From: Prosthecodimorpha staleyi
GTDB taxonomy: Bacteria; Pseudomonadota; Alphaproteobacteria; Rhizobiales; Ancalomicrobiaceae
Direction: 5' to 3'
Assembly (NCBI RefSeq): GCF_018729455.1
Contig: NZ_JAHHZF010000009.1
Coordinates: 197,878-261,877 of the forward strand
Length of the DNA stretch: 64,000 nt
Under the pieces are notes generated by a model. The model worked only from the letters and a program-made list of their open reading frames with translations, did no database searches and was not told the origin of the DNA. The position numbers and the translations under genes are program-made. How positions within the stretch are numbered: the first letter of the stretch is position 1; every line of letters begins with the position of its first letter. This document shows positions 24,962 through 33,232 of the stretch, piece after piece.

Positions 24962-26641
24962 CTACCAGCGACGGCCTTCCTGGCGGCCATGGTTGAGGTA
25001 GTGATGGTAGGGATCGACCTCGTGCTCGAACAGGTCGGCATAGGCGAGGACATAGGAGAGCCCGTCGAAGCCGACCGGAAGCGCATCGTTCTGGCGGTCC
25101 GGGGACGCGGCCATCTTCTGCCGGATTCGGCCGAGCTTGGCCGCCTTGCGCTCGTCGCCGTTCAGGATGTCGCGGGCGAGGCCGCCGGGGGGCATCTCGC
25201 TCAGCCGTTCGACGAGCCTGTTCGGGTCGAGGATCTCGATCCGGCTTGCCGCGATGGTACGGCGGTGGTGCAGGCTGTCGCGGCGCTCGTCGGCATAGCG
25301 GACGGGACGGATGGCGAGCTCGACCCAGGCGCCGTGCAGCATATGGGCGCGGATCGGCAGCAGCACCGCCGTACGGCCGTCATCGCCGCCGCGGGCGATC
25401 TCGTGGCCGTTGGCGAAGACGCGGAAGCCGGGATTGGGGCCGCTGGCGTGGTTCGGGCCGAGAACCAGCACCAGCCATTGATCGGCACGCGCCGGCAGCG
25501 GCAGCAGCAGGCGGGCATCGGCCCGGTCGGCCCAACAGCAGGTATGCTCCGGTTCCGGCCAGCCCCAACCCGGTCCGCCAACCGCATCGACCGTGGCGCA
25601 ATCGCGCAGATCGATCTTGTCCTGCGTGGCGGCGAGCGGTTGCAGCGGGCGCGACAGGGGACCGAGCCAGCGCAGCAGCGGCTTCTCGATCGCGGCGGGA
25701 TGCCCCAAGGCCGTCCACAGCCGGTAGAGCCGCGGATAGCGGACCAGACGGTCCTCGCGTTCGAGCGGCCAGTGCGGGGTCGACACCGAGCCGGTCAGGG
25801 GCGGCAGGGCGGTGTCCGCTCCCAACTCCTGGAGCGTGTTGCGCATGATCTCATAGGTCCCGCCGACCTGCGCGCGTTGGGCGATGTCCAGGAACCGGGT
25901 GCGGTCGATGTGTGCGAGCCAGTCCGGCGCATCGGCGATCATCTGCATGACATCGGAGGAAAGGCCGTGCGCGGCATGGCGCAGGGCGGCGAGCAGCGAG
26001 GCTTCGGGCGAGGGGACGAGGACCGGCAGGCCGCGAAACTCGACCGTCCGTGCCTCCCGCCAGACGGCGTCCTCCAGCCAGGCCTCACGCGGATCGTTGG
26101 AGACGCGCCAGTGCAGGTCGATGTTGCCGGCGCCTTTGACGAAGTTCCAGCTCTCGCGCCGGATGCGCACGCGCGAGCGCAACGCCGCCCAGGTCATCCC
26201 GTAGCAGGGCTCCCAGCCCTCCGCCTTCAGCACCTCCAGGGCCCGATCGAGGGCGGATTCCCACACGGTGATGTCGATATCGCCCATCGTCCGCCGGGCA
26301 AAGGACTTGAACTGCAGGCAGTGGGTGAAGCCCTTGGAGACCAGCACCGGCACGCCGGCGGTGTCGAGCGCCCGCAACACGCCATGGGCGGCGGCGGCCA
26401 GAATGCTGTTCTGGGTGAAGGTGGCCCGGGCCGTGCCGATCAGCTTCTGCGGCAGCGGCGGCACGGGGCGGATGCGCGCGAGCCGCGCATGCACGGCCGG
26501 CAGGATGCGCAGTTCCGCGTGCGGGGCCGCCTCCATGGCGATGGCCGATGACCATTCCTGCCATGCGGCCAAGGCCTTGGCGTCTTCGCCCGCGAGGGCC
26601 GCCGTCAGCAGCAGGCGTTCCCTTGCGGAGAGGGGATTCAT
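24962..26641 (-). CDS. nucleotidyltransferase family protein with C-terminal extension
   Basis: This is a 559-residue protein. The N-terminal 330 or so residues match the uncharacterised nucleotidyltransferase family (NTP_transf_5) found beside PqqD-like proteins and HprK-related kinases. VLVSKGFTHCLQF is followed by the metal-binding MGDIDITVW with Asp121 and Asp123, and further by IDLHWRVS. The C-terminal part is unusual for the family: a region of beta-rich character (about 365-480) and a final FDGLSYVLAYADLFEHEVDP / HYLNHGRQEGR motif, seen in many surface-polysaccharide and secreted proteins. It is last in the five-gene operon and overlaps the GT2 gene by ATGA. The nucleotidyl acceptor is unknown. 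Confidence 0.5.
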   Translation of the reverse strand: MNPLSARERLLLTAALAGEDAKALAAWQEWSSAIAMEAAPHAELRILPAVHARLARIRPVPPLPQKLIGTARATFTQNSILAAAAHGVLRALDTAGVPVLVSKGFTHCLQFKSFARRTMGDIDITVWESALDRALEVLKAEGWEPCYGMTWAALRSRVRIRRESWNFVKGAGNIDLHWRVSNDPREAWLEDAVWREARTVEFRGLPVLVPSPEASLLAALRHAAHGLSSDVMQMIADAPDWLAHIDRTRFLDIAQRAQVGGTYEIMRNTLQELGADTALPPLTGSVSTPHWPLEREDRLVRYPRLYRLWTALGHPAAIEKPLLRWLGPLSRPLQPLAATQDKIDLRDCATVDAVGGPGWGWPEPEHTCCWADRADARLLLPLPARADQWLVLVLGPNHASGPNPGFRVFANGHEIARGGDDGRTAVLLPIRAHMLHGAWVELAIRPVRYADERRDSLHHRRTIAASRIEILDPNRLVERLSEMPPGGLARDILNGDERKAAKLGRIRQKMAASPDRQNDALPVGFDGLSYVLAYADLFEHEVDPYHHYLNHGRQEGRRW

Positions 26642-27294
26642 GACCCGTTCCGTGCCTTGTGATCGCGCAGAATCTGGAACAGATCGCTCATGGCCTTGGG
26701 TCTGCCGGTCATGCCCATATTGCTGTCATGGATGCGCCGTTGCAGCACCAGCGCATCGATCGGCGCAAAGCGAATGCCGGCATGGCTGGCCCTGGCGGCC
26801 CAGTCGATATTGCTGCCATGCGTGATGTCGGTCCGGAAGGGGCCGATCCTGTCGGCGATCGAATGGTGCAGCAGGCTGGCGGTGATCAGCCGCGCGGGCT
26901 GCGGCTCCCCCAGGGGACGCAGCGCGGCGTTGCAATTGACGGCCCGGCCGAAGATCCATTCACCGGCACCGGCATCGGCCGCCGCCCAAAGGGCCCGCAT
27001 ACGGCCTGCCGGCCAGACGTCGTCGCAGTCCACATAGGCGACCCACGTGCCGCGCACCTCGGTGAGCGATTGGTTGAGAGCCTGCGGGTGGCCTTTCGCG
27101 CGTTGGCGCAGGATGCGCGGGGCCAAGGCGTGGCGGCGGGCGATCGCGACCGTGTCGTCGGTGGAATCGCCGTCGAGGATCAGGATTTCCATGCCCGGCA
27201 GCGCATTCAGCGCGATGCTGTCGAGCGCCTCCTGCAGGTAGCGCGCGCCATTCTCGACGCACATGACCACCGAGATCATCGGAACGTCGCTCAT
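26638..27294 (-). CDS. glycosyltransferase family 2 protein
   Basis: This is a 218-residue GT-A fold glycosyltransferase. It starts ISVVMCVENGARYLQEALDSI and has EILILDGDSTDDT for nucleotide-sugar binding and YVDCDDVW, where the D-x-D-type motif binds metal. It is shorter than many GT2 enzymes and lacks membrane spans, like GT2 proteins that decorate cell-surface glycans. The ATG at 27294 overlaps the kinase gene's stop by ATGA, so it belongs to the PqqD/HprK operon. Donor and acceptor cannot be deduced. Confidence 0.5.
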   Translation of the reverse strand: MSDVPMISVVMCVENGARYLQEALDSIALNALPGMEILILDGDSTDDTVAIARRHALAPRILRQRAKGHPQALNQSLTEVRGTWVAYVDCDDVWPAGRMRALWAAADAGAGEWIFGRAVNCNAALRPLGEPQPARLITASLLHHSIADRIGPFRTDITHGSNIDWAARASHAGIRFAPIDALVLQRRIHDSNMGMTGRPKAMSDLFQILRDHKARNGS

Positions 27295-28307
27295 GGTCCC
27301 TCTCCGATCGCATCGCGCAGCAGGGCGACCACCCGCGCGAGATCGGGCGCCAGGCGCAGACGATAGACCGGCAGGCGCCGCGCCAGGCGGAGGATATGGC
27401 TTGGCGTGCCGGGCGTCCCGCCCATCAGGCCGCCGACCGTGCTCGGCAGCAGCGCATGAATCGCCTCGGCCGGGGTGGCGCGAACCAGGCCGGCCACGCC
27501 ATCGGCGGCAACCGACGGCAGGATCAGGCAGCGGAGCGGCGCGGAAGCGACCAGTTCCAGTTGGCCCGGCTTGAGGAAGATGACGCCCTTCTCCTCGGCC
27601 ATGCGGTCCGGATTGACGATCCAACGGCCGAGTTCGGGCAACAGCCGCAGGGTCGATGGCAGGACCTTGGCGGTCCGATAGACCATATGCACCTGGAGGG
27701 CTGAGGAATCGACGGCACAATAGTCGTCGCCGACATAGCCGAACCCTGCCAGTGCGGCGGCCAGCGCCGTGGTCGACTTGCCGGATCCGCCGTCGCCGCA
27801 CAGCAGCGCCGCGCCGCCGCCCCAGGACACCGCCGCGCCGTGCACCATCTGCAGGCCGCGGTCCGCCAGGGCCCAGGAGAGCGGAATGCGGAAGGGCGAC
27901 GCCTTGGCCCAGGCGGGCAGGGTCGCGATCCGAGGATACCAGATGTAGGCGCGCCGGCCGGCCAGGTCGGCGACGATCAGCGACCGGGTGTGCAGGTCGT
28001 AGGCGCAGCGCTGCGTCTCGTCGCTGAACGATGCCACGATGCCGAGCGGCTCATGGGCCGTGTCGTCCCAGGGACGCGGCGGCGGCAGGCGTCCGGATTC
28101 GGTCCCGTCCCAGGCGGCGAGCCGCCAATGCGGTGCATCGGTTGCAGTCTCCGGCAGGGCTTCGATCAACGGCCCGGCGTCGCGCGCCGCGACGGTCAGA
28201 CGGATGCCGGCGGGGCCGATGCCGAAATCGTGCCGCATGCATGGACCGGCCGCCAGGGCATCGGCCTGCGCCCCGGTCGCGGCCAGGAATGCCGCCGGGG
28301 CGGTCAC
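27291..28307 (-). CDS. HprK-related kinase
   Basis: This is a 338-residue protein related to the C-terminal kinase domain of HPr kinase. Walker A GDGGSGKST lies at about residues 171-179, followed by a FGYVGDDYCAVD strand with the paired Asp that binds Mg in HprK. The HPr-binding C-terminal features of true HprK and PTS genes are absent. Such kinases occur beside a PqqD-like protein and a nucleotidyltransferase, as here, in systems known mainly from gene context. A kinase role on a peptide or on the partner proteins is inferred, not shown. Confidence 0.5.
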   Translation of the reverse strand: MTAPAAFLAATGAQADALAAGPCMRHDFGIGPAGIRLTVAARDAGPLIEALPETATDAPHWRLAAWDGTESGRLPPPRPWDDTAHEPLGIVASFSDETQRCAYDLHTRSLIVADLAGRRAYIWYPRIATLPAWAKASPFRIPLSWALADRGLQMVHGAAVSWGGGAALLCGDGGSGKSTTALAAALAGFGYVGDDYCAVDSSALQVHMVYRTAKVLPSTLRLLPELGRWIVNPDRMAEEKGVIFLKPGQLELVASAPLRCLILPSVAADGVAGLVRATPAEAIHALLPSTVGGLMGGTPGTPSHILRLARRLPVYRLRLAPDLARVVALLRDAIGEGP

Positions 28308-28735
28308 GTTCGGTGCTCGGGCGGTGCAAAGGGCCAGCCGGCCTCGCCGACCTCATGGACCGGGTCGAGCTGGATGAGATCCCACATGTCGGTATATTCC
28401 GCGAAGCTTGGCGCCTGCCATTCGGTGCGAGGAAGATCGGGCAGGTTCCAGCCCTCCGGCGCCTCGCGATCCGGCGCCTCCCGGATCAGGTCCTTGGCGC
28501 GCAGGTGGCCGATGCTGTCGCGAATGCCGGGCAGGATCGCTTCGGTGCTCTGACCGTAGGTGTCGGCGAGATGCGCGGCGGCATCTTCGGCGCGGGCACC
28601 CTGGGCGAGCAGGCTCCACAGATCAGCGAAGCTGCCCGAACCGGAATAATAGGCGCCCGACACGACATTGATGATCAGGACTTCCTCGTTCAGCCTCTCA
28701 TGCGTGACGCGCTGGGCGTCGATATCATAGCGCAC
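28304..28735 (-). CDS. PqqD family peptide-chaperone-like protein
   Basis: The 143-residue product has a PqqD-type fold in its first 95 residues (RVTHERLNEEVLIINVVSGAYYSG, then FADLWSLLAQG and the helix before HLRAKDLI). PqqD domains bind leader peptides of ribosomal peptides for modifying enzymes. The GTG at 28735 is preferred because GGGGGAG stands seven bases upstream; an in-frame ATG at 28762 has no such site and lies deeper in the GT4 gene. The tail of about 50 residues (from REAPDREAPEGW) is extra. It overlaps the kinase gene by four bases. No peptide precursor is evident nearby. Confidence 0.5.
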   Translation of the reverse strand: MRYDIDAQRVTHERLNEEVLIINVVSGAYYSGSGSFADLWSLLAQGARAEDAAAHLADTYGQSTEAILPGIRDSIGHLRAKDLIREAPDREAPEGWNLPDLPRTEWQAPSFAEYTDMWDLIQLDPVHEVGEAGWPFAPPEHRT

Positions 28736-29867
28736 GCCGCTTCTCCCCCAGATGATCCGCATAGAACCGGACATAGCCCTCGACGCATGCGTCGTGGCCG
28801 AACACGGTGACGATCCGTTCGCGTGCCTTGGTGCCGAGGTCCCGCCAATGGCCTTCGCTGCGGAACAGGCGCAGCAGGGCATCGGCCAGTGCATCGGCAT
28901 CCTCGCGCGGCACGACAAGGCCGCTCCGGCCATCGATCACGACTTCGGACAGGCCACCGGTATCGGCCACGATCGCCGGCACGCCCATGCGGCCGGCCTC
29001 CGCGACGACCAGGCCGAACCCCTCGCGCAGGCGGGACGGGGCGATCAGCGCATGGGCGCGTGCCATCTCCCTCGCGACCAGCGACGGGGCCAATTCGCCC
29101 AGAAAGTCGACCCGGTCGGCGATGCCGAGCCGAGCGGCCAGGGCGCGAAAATTGAGCTCCTGCTCGCCGCGCCCGATGATTGCCAATCGGCCGTCGAAGC
29201 CGCGTGCGACCGCGATCGCCAGCGCCGTGATGGCGAGATCGTAGCCCTTCTCCAGCTGCAGGCGGCCGACGCAGAGCAGCCGCGCCGTCTCGCCCTGCCG
29301 CCACGGTGCGCATCTGAGATCGGTGTCCGGAATGCCGTTGTAGATCAACTGCCGCGCAGACCCGGTCGGCAGGAAGGGAGCGGCGGAATCGAGGCAGGCC
29401 TGCGAGACGCCGCTGACCGCCCGGGCGCGGCCGAGCAGACCGCGAACGACCTGTAGCTGATCCTCCGTCTCAAGAGCCCCATGAAGTGAAACGAGATAGG
29501 GCAGCGCGCTTCCCTGGGAGAGAAGTCGCTCGACATAATAGGCGGCCGCCTGGGCCACCGAATGCAGGTGCAGGGCGTCCGGTCTCTCCTCGGCGACGAT
29601 GGCGCGCAACTGCTGCATCACCCGGAGCGGTTCGAGCGCGTTGCGTGACCGGACGGCGCCGGACAGCGGCAGCCGGTAGACGCGCGTCCCGTCCATCTCC
29701 TCGCGTGAGGCTAGACCCTCGGCGCATTCGGTCACCACGGCAATCTCGATTCCGCGCTGCCGGAGTGCCGGCAAGAGCGTCCGAAGCAGGATCTCGATCC
29801 CCCCGAGAAAGGGCAGGTAGAGCGGCGAAAAGGCCAGGATCCTGAGTCGTGGCGAAGCGATGGTCAT
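28725..29867 (-). CDS. glycosyltransferase family 4 protein (GT-B fold)
   Basis: This is a 380-residue glycosyltransferase with N-terminal PLYLPFLGGIEILLRTLLPAL and the GT4 nucleotide-sugar site in the C-terminal domain (LCVGRLQLEKGYDLAITAL, then PSRLREGFGLVVAEAGRMGVP with the E-x7-E motif). The ATG at 29867 gives the usual start (MTIASPRLRILAFSP); the open frame to 30029 adds Arg/Pro-rich sequence without similarity. It is first in the PqqD/HprK operon and slightly overlaps the PqqD-like gene. It probably transfers a sugar to a cell-surface glycan or a modified peptide. Confidence 0.5.
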   Translation of the reverse strand: MTIASPRLRILAFSPLYLPFLGGIEILLRTLLPALRQRGIEIAVVTECAEGLASREEMDGTRVYRLPLSGAVRSRNALEPLRVMQQLRAIVAEERPDALHLHSVAQAAAYYVERLLSQGSALPYLVSLHGALETEDQLQVVRGLLGRARAVSGVSQACLDSAAPFLPTGSARQLIYNGIPDTDLRCAPWRQGETARLLCVGRLQLEKGYDLAITALAIAVARGFDGRLAIIGRGEQELNFRALAARLGIADRVDFLGELAPSLVAREMARAHALIAPSRLREGFGLVVAEAGRMGVPAIVADTGGLSEVVIDGRSGLVVPREDADALADALLRLFRSEGHWRDLGTKARERIVTVFGHDACVEGYVRFYADHLGEKRRAL

Positions 29868-30188
29868 ACGACGGAGATTCCCAGCGTCATGGTTGTTTGA
29901 TGACGCAAACCTCACCCATGCGCAAGGGAAGCCCTCGAGCCAAACCGGGCGCGAACCATGGTGCAATACGCCTGAGCGCCGGCACGCGGTTGGGAATACT
30001 GCCGCCGGGCCGCCACCCCTCCGCGGCACCGATCGCGGCGGCGGACCTCGTCCGCGACGGCCGATCCGATCCGGTTTGCGCCGAGCGGTCCGGATCGCCG
30101 GGCACGGCGATCATGGTTCCGAAACGGGAGGTCCGGATCGCCTCTCCTGCCGGCTTGCGGAGAAGCTCCGATTGGCCGGACCCGTTAC

Positions 30189-30217
30189 TTGACAGCTCCC
30201 GGCTCTCTGATCAGCAT
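30189..30217 (+). promoter_or_regulatory. candidate sigma-70 promoter of the FAH-hyuAB operon
   Basis: TTGACA (30189-30194) is a perfect -35 box. CAGCAT (30212-30217) stands 17 bases further on as a weak -10. Transcription would start about 70 bases before the ATG at 30297. Confidence 0.5.
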
Positions 30218-30227
30218 TGGGTTACAC

Positions 30228-30240
30228 CGTTACCATAACG
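30228..30240. promoter_or_regulatory. palindrome CGTTA-CCA-TAACG, candidate operator
   Basis: Exact five-base arms surround CCA immediately downstream of the predicted -10 box, where a repressor would block initiation. The IclR-type regulator encoded at 35217 in the same operon is a candidate binder. Confidence 0.5.
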
Positions 30241-30296
30241 ACGTTAGCTTCTTGCGGCGAGCCATCGATGCGCAGGAGGCAGGGGAGGCCAGAGGC

Positions 30297-31145
30297 ATGC
30301 GCATTGCCCGAATTCAGCAGGACGGCACCAACCGGCTGGCGATCGACGCCGGTAGCGGGCTGAGGCTCGTCATCGATACCGATCTGCCGGACGATCCGCT
30401 GGCGATCCTGGCCGATCCGGCCCTCACGGCCCGCGCCGTCGCGGCCGCGACCGGCCCGGCGATCGACGAAGCCGCCGCAGCCTTCCGCCTGCCGCTCGCC
30501 GTGCCCGGCCGGATCTTCTGCGTCGGCCTCAACTATGCCGACCACGCCAAGGAAAGCCCCTACGAGAAGCCCAACTACCCGGTCTATTTCCTGCGCGTCG
30601 ACACCGGCCTGATCCCGCACGGCGCGCCGATCGTCCGTCCGCTGGTCTCGACCCATCTCGACTTTGAGGGCGAAATCGCGGCCGTCATCGGCACCGGCGG
30701 GCGCAACATCCCGATGGAGACCGCGCTCGACCACGTCGCGGCCTACACGATCTTCAACGACGGCTCGATCCGCGACTACCAGTTCAAGGGGCCGCAATGG
30801 ACCCTGGGCAAGAATTTCGACGAGACCGGCCCGCTCGGCCCCTGGCTGGTGCCCGCCGCCGACCTGCCGCCCGGCATCAAGGGCCTGCGCCTGCAGACCC
30901 GGCTCAACGGCCAGGTCGTGCAGGAGGCCAACACCGACGATCTGCTCTTCCCTGTGCCCGAGGTGATCGCGCGCCTCAGCGAGGCGGTGACGCTGAAGCC
31001 CGGCGACGTGATCGCCACCGGCACGCCGGCCGGCGTCGGCTTCGCCCGCAAGCCGCCGCTGTTCATGAAGCATGGCGACGTGGTCGAGATCGAGGTCGAG
31101 GGCATCGGCATCCTGCGCAATCCCGTCCGCGACGAGGTGCGCTGA
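30297..31145 (+). CDS. fumarylacetoacetate hydrolase (FAH) family protein
   Basis: This 282-residue enzyme of the FAH superfamily cleaves or decarboxylates 2-oxo and beta-diketo acids. The family blocks are clear: FCVGLNYADHAKE, then DFEGEIAAVIG with metal-binding Glu residues, YTIFNDGSIRDYQ, and the GDVIATGTPAGVGFA loop near the end. The ATG at 30297 has AGGGGAGG upstream. It is the first gene of a ten-gene operon with hyuA, hyuB, IclR, a DapA-family lyase and livKHMGF; the next gene starts inside its stop codon. It would act on the acid left after ring opening by HyuAB (inference). Confidence 0.5.
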   Translation: MRIARIQQDGTNRLAIDAGSGLRLVIDTDLPDDPLAILADPALTARAVAAATGPAIDEAAAAFRLPLAVPGRIFCVGLNYADHAKESPYEKPNYPVYFLRVDTGLIPHGAPIVRPLVSTHLDFEGEIAAVIGTGGRNIPMETALDHVAAYTIFNDGSIRDYQFKGPQWTLGKNFDETGPLGPWLVPAADLPPGIKGLRLQTRLNGQVVQEANTDDLLFPVPEVIARLSEAVTLKPGDVIATGTPAGVGFARKPPLFMKHGDVVEIEVEGIGILRNPVRDEVR

Positions 31146-33232
31146 TGGCCGCCGCCAGCACCGCCGCGACGCTCCGGATCGCCGCCGATGTCGGCGGCAC
31201 CTTCACGGACGTGGCCATCTTCGACGAACAGACCCGCCGCATCCGCCTGGGCAAGACGCTGTCGACCCCGGCGCGTCTGATCGACGGCATGGCGCATGGC
31301 GTGACCAAGGCCGAGGGCTCCTTCGCGGATGCGCATCTCTTCCTGCACGGCACCACGGTGGCGATCAATGCCCTTTTGGAGCGCAAGGGCGCCCGCACGG
31401 CGCTGATCACCACCAAGGGCTTCCGCGACATCTACGAAATCGGCCGGATCAACCGGCCGGAGGCCTACAATCTCTTCTTTCGCAAGCACCAGCCGCTGGT
31501 CGAGCGCGCGCTGCGCATCGAGATCGACGAGCGCATGACGGCGGAGGGCGATGTGCTGCGGCCCCTCGTCGATGCCGAGATCGAGGCAGCGGCCGATCGC
31601 CTCGCGGCCGAGGGCGTCGAGGCGGTGGCGGTGCTGTTCCTGCATTCCTATCGCAACCCGGCTCACGAGGAGCGCGCGCAGGCGATCCTGCGTCGCCGCC
31701 TGCCGGGCGTCTTCGTCACCGCATCGCATGAACTCTCGAAGGAATATCGCGAGTTCGAACGCACCTCGACGGTCGCCGCCAACGCCTATGTGGGGCCGCG
31801 CGTCCAGCACTATCTGGCTGAATCCAATGCCTTTTTGGCCGAGGCCGGCTTTCCGGGCACCTTCCTGATCGTGCAGTCGACCGGCGGGCTCTATGATGCC
31901 GCGCAGGCGAGCCGCGAATGCATCCGGATGCTCGAATCCGGTCCCGCCGCCGGCGTCATCGGCACCCGCCGGCTGTGCGCCGCCATGGGGCTCGACAACG
32001 CCATCGCGTTCGACATGGGCGGCACGACCGCGAAGGCCGGCGTGATCGTCGACGGGGTCGAGCTGACCTCCAGCAACGTCCTGATCGGCGGCTACGCCGA
32101 GGGTCTGCCGATCCAGATCCCGATGATCGACATCGAGGAGGTCGGGACCGGCGGCGGCAGCATCGCCCGTGTCGTGGCCGGCCATGCGCTGCGCGTCGGG
32201 CCGGAAAGCGCCGGCGCCCAGCCCGGCCCGGTCTCCTACGGCAATGGCGGCACGCTGCCGACCGTGACCGACGCCAATGTGGTGCTCGGCCGGCTGGCGC
32301 CCGATCTCTTCCTCGGCGGCGAGATGCCGCTCGACCGCGACGGCGCGGCGGCGGCGATCGCCGAGCATGTCGCCGGCCCGCTCGGCATCGACACGATCCA
32401 GGCCGCCGACGGCATCATCCGCATCGCGGTCAGCCAGATGGCCAATGTGGTCAAGCGCGTCACCACCGCGCGCGGCCTCGACGTGCGCGATTTCGCCATG
32501 GTCGCCTATGGCGGCGCCGGCCCGCTCCACGCCACCCTGGTGGCGCGCGAACTGCAGATCGGCCGGGTCGTCATCCCGAACGCGCCGGGCCATTTCTCGG
32601 CCTACGGCATGCTGGTCTCCAATCTCCGCCGCGATTTCGTCCAGACCCTGTTCGCCCGGCTCGACCAGGCGCCCTTCGACGTGTTCGACACCATTTTCGC
32701 CGACATGCGCGGGCGCGGCGAGGCCGAGATCCGGGCGGCGGCGGGCGGGCCGGTCGCGGTCGACTTCGTCCAGTCCGCCGACATGCGCTATGTCGGCCAG
32801 GAGCACGCGGTGGAGGTGACGATCGCGCGCGACCTCTTCGACCGCCGCGACATCGCCGGCATCAAGCGGCGCTTCGACGAGGTTCACCAGCAGCGCTACG
32901 GCTACGCCTCGCCGGACGAGCGGGCCGAGATCGTCAGCCTGCGGGTCTCGGTCGTCGGCGAGATCGACAAGCCGAACCTCGCCCCGATCGACCGGGCTGG
33001 CGATCCCTCGCCGGAGGTGGCGCTGATCGATCGGCGTCCGGTCGAATTCGGCGTGCTCGGCGGGCGCATCCTGACGCCGATCTACCACCGCGACCGCCTG
33101 ACCGCCGGCCATGTCGTCGACGGCCCCGCGCTGATCCAGGAATATGCCTCGACCACCGTCGTCGCCCCCGGCGACCGGGTCACGGTCGATGCCCTCGGCA
33201 ACCTGCAGATCGAAGTCGAGACCAAATCATGA
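31145..33232 (+). CDS. hyuA: hydantoinase/oxoprolinase family protein, subunit A (HyuA-like)
   Basis: This is a 695-residue ATP-dependent subunit of the hydantoinase/5-oxoprolinase/acetone-carboxylase superfamily. The ASKHA-type phosphate loops are visible: ADVGGTFTDVA at the start and FDMGGTTAKAG in the middle. VGTGGGSIARV and GPESAGAQPGPVSYG follow in the hydantoinase A domain. It works with HyuB to hydrolyse a cyclic amide or to carboxylate a ketone at the cost of ATP. The start overlaps the FAH stop (TGATG). The imported substrate is probably a lactam or hydantoin-like ring; acetone or acetophenone carboxylation cannot be excluded. Confidence 0.5.
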   Translation: MAAASTAATLRIAADVGGTFTDVAIFDEQTRRIRLGKTLSTPARLIDGMAHGVTKAEGSFADAHLFLHGTTVAINALLERKGARTALITTKGFRDIYEIGRINRPEAYNLFFRKHQPLVERALRIEIDERMTAEGDVLRPLVDAEIEAAADRLAAEGVEAVAVLFLHSYRNPAHEERAQAILRRRLPGVFVTASHELSKEYREFERTSTVAANAYVGPRVQHYLAESNAFLAEAGFPGTFLIVQSTGGLYDAAQASRECIRMLESGPAAGVIGTRRLCAAMGLDNAIAFDMGGTTAKAGVIVDGVELTSSNVLIGGYAEGLPIQIPMIDIEEVGTGGGSIARVVAGHALRVGPESAGAQPGPVSYGNGGTLPTVTDANVVLGRLAPDLFLGGEMPLDRDGAAAAIAEHVAGPLGIDTIQAADGIIRIAVSQMANVVKRVTTARGLDVRDFAMVAYGGAGPLHATLVARELQIGRVVIPNAPGHFSAYGMLVSNLRRDFVQTLFARLDQAPFDVFDTIFADMRGRGEAEIRAAAGGPVAVDFVQSADMRYVGQEHAVEVTIARDLFDRRDIAGIKRRFDEVHQQRYGYASPDERAEIVSLRVSVVGEIDKPNLAPIDRAGDPSPEVALIDRRPVEFGVLGGRILTPIYHRDRLTAGHVVDGPALIQEYASTTVVAPGDRVTVDALGNLQIEVETKS

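Larger units (their letters stand above)
29868..30296. other. divergent intergenic region between the GT/PqqD operon and the FAH-hyu operon
   Basis: The 429-bp gap has a less GC-rich left part and no convincing gene. A 75-codon minus-strand frame (29887-30114) lies directly upstream of the GT4 gene, but it has a weak ribosome-binding site and mixed codon usage. On the right are a promoter (30189-30217) and a palindrome (30228-30240) facing the FAH-hyu operon. Confidence 0.5.

Noticed and set aside
28304-28735. Lasso-peptide or PQQ biosynthesis cluster
   Set aside because: No transglutaminase-like protease, asparagine-synthetase-like cyclase, radical SAM enzyme or PqqA-like peptide is present.
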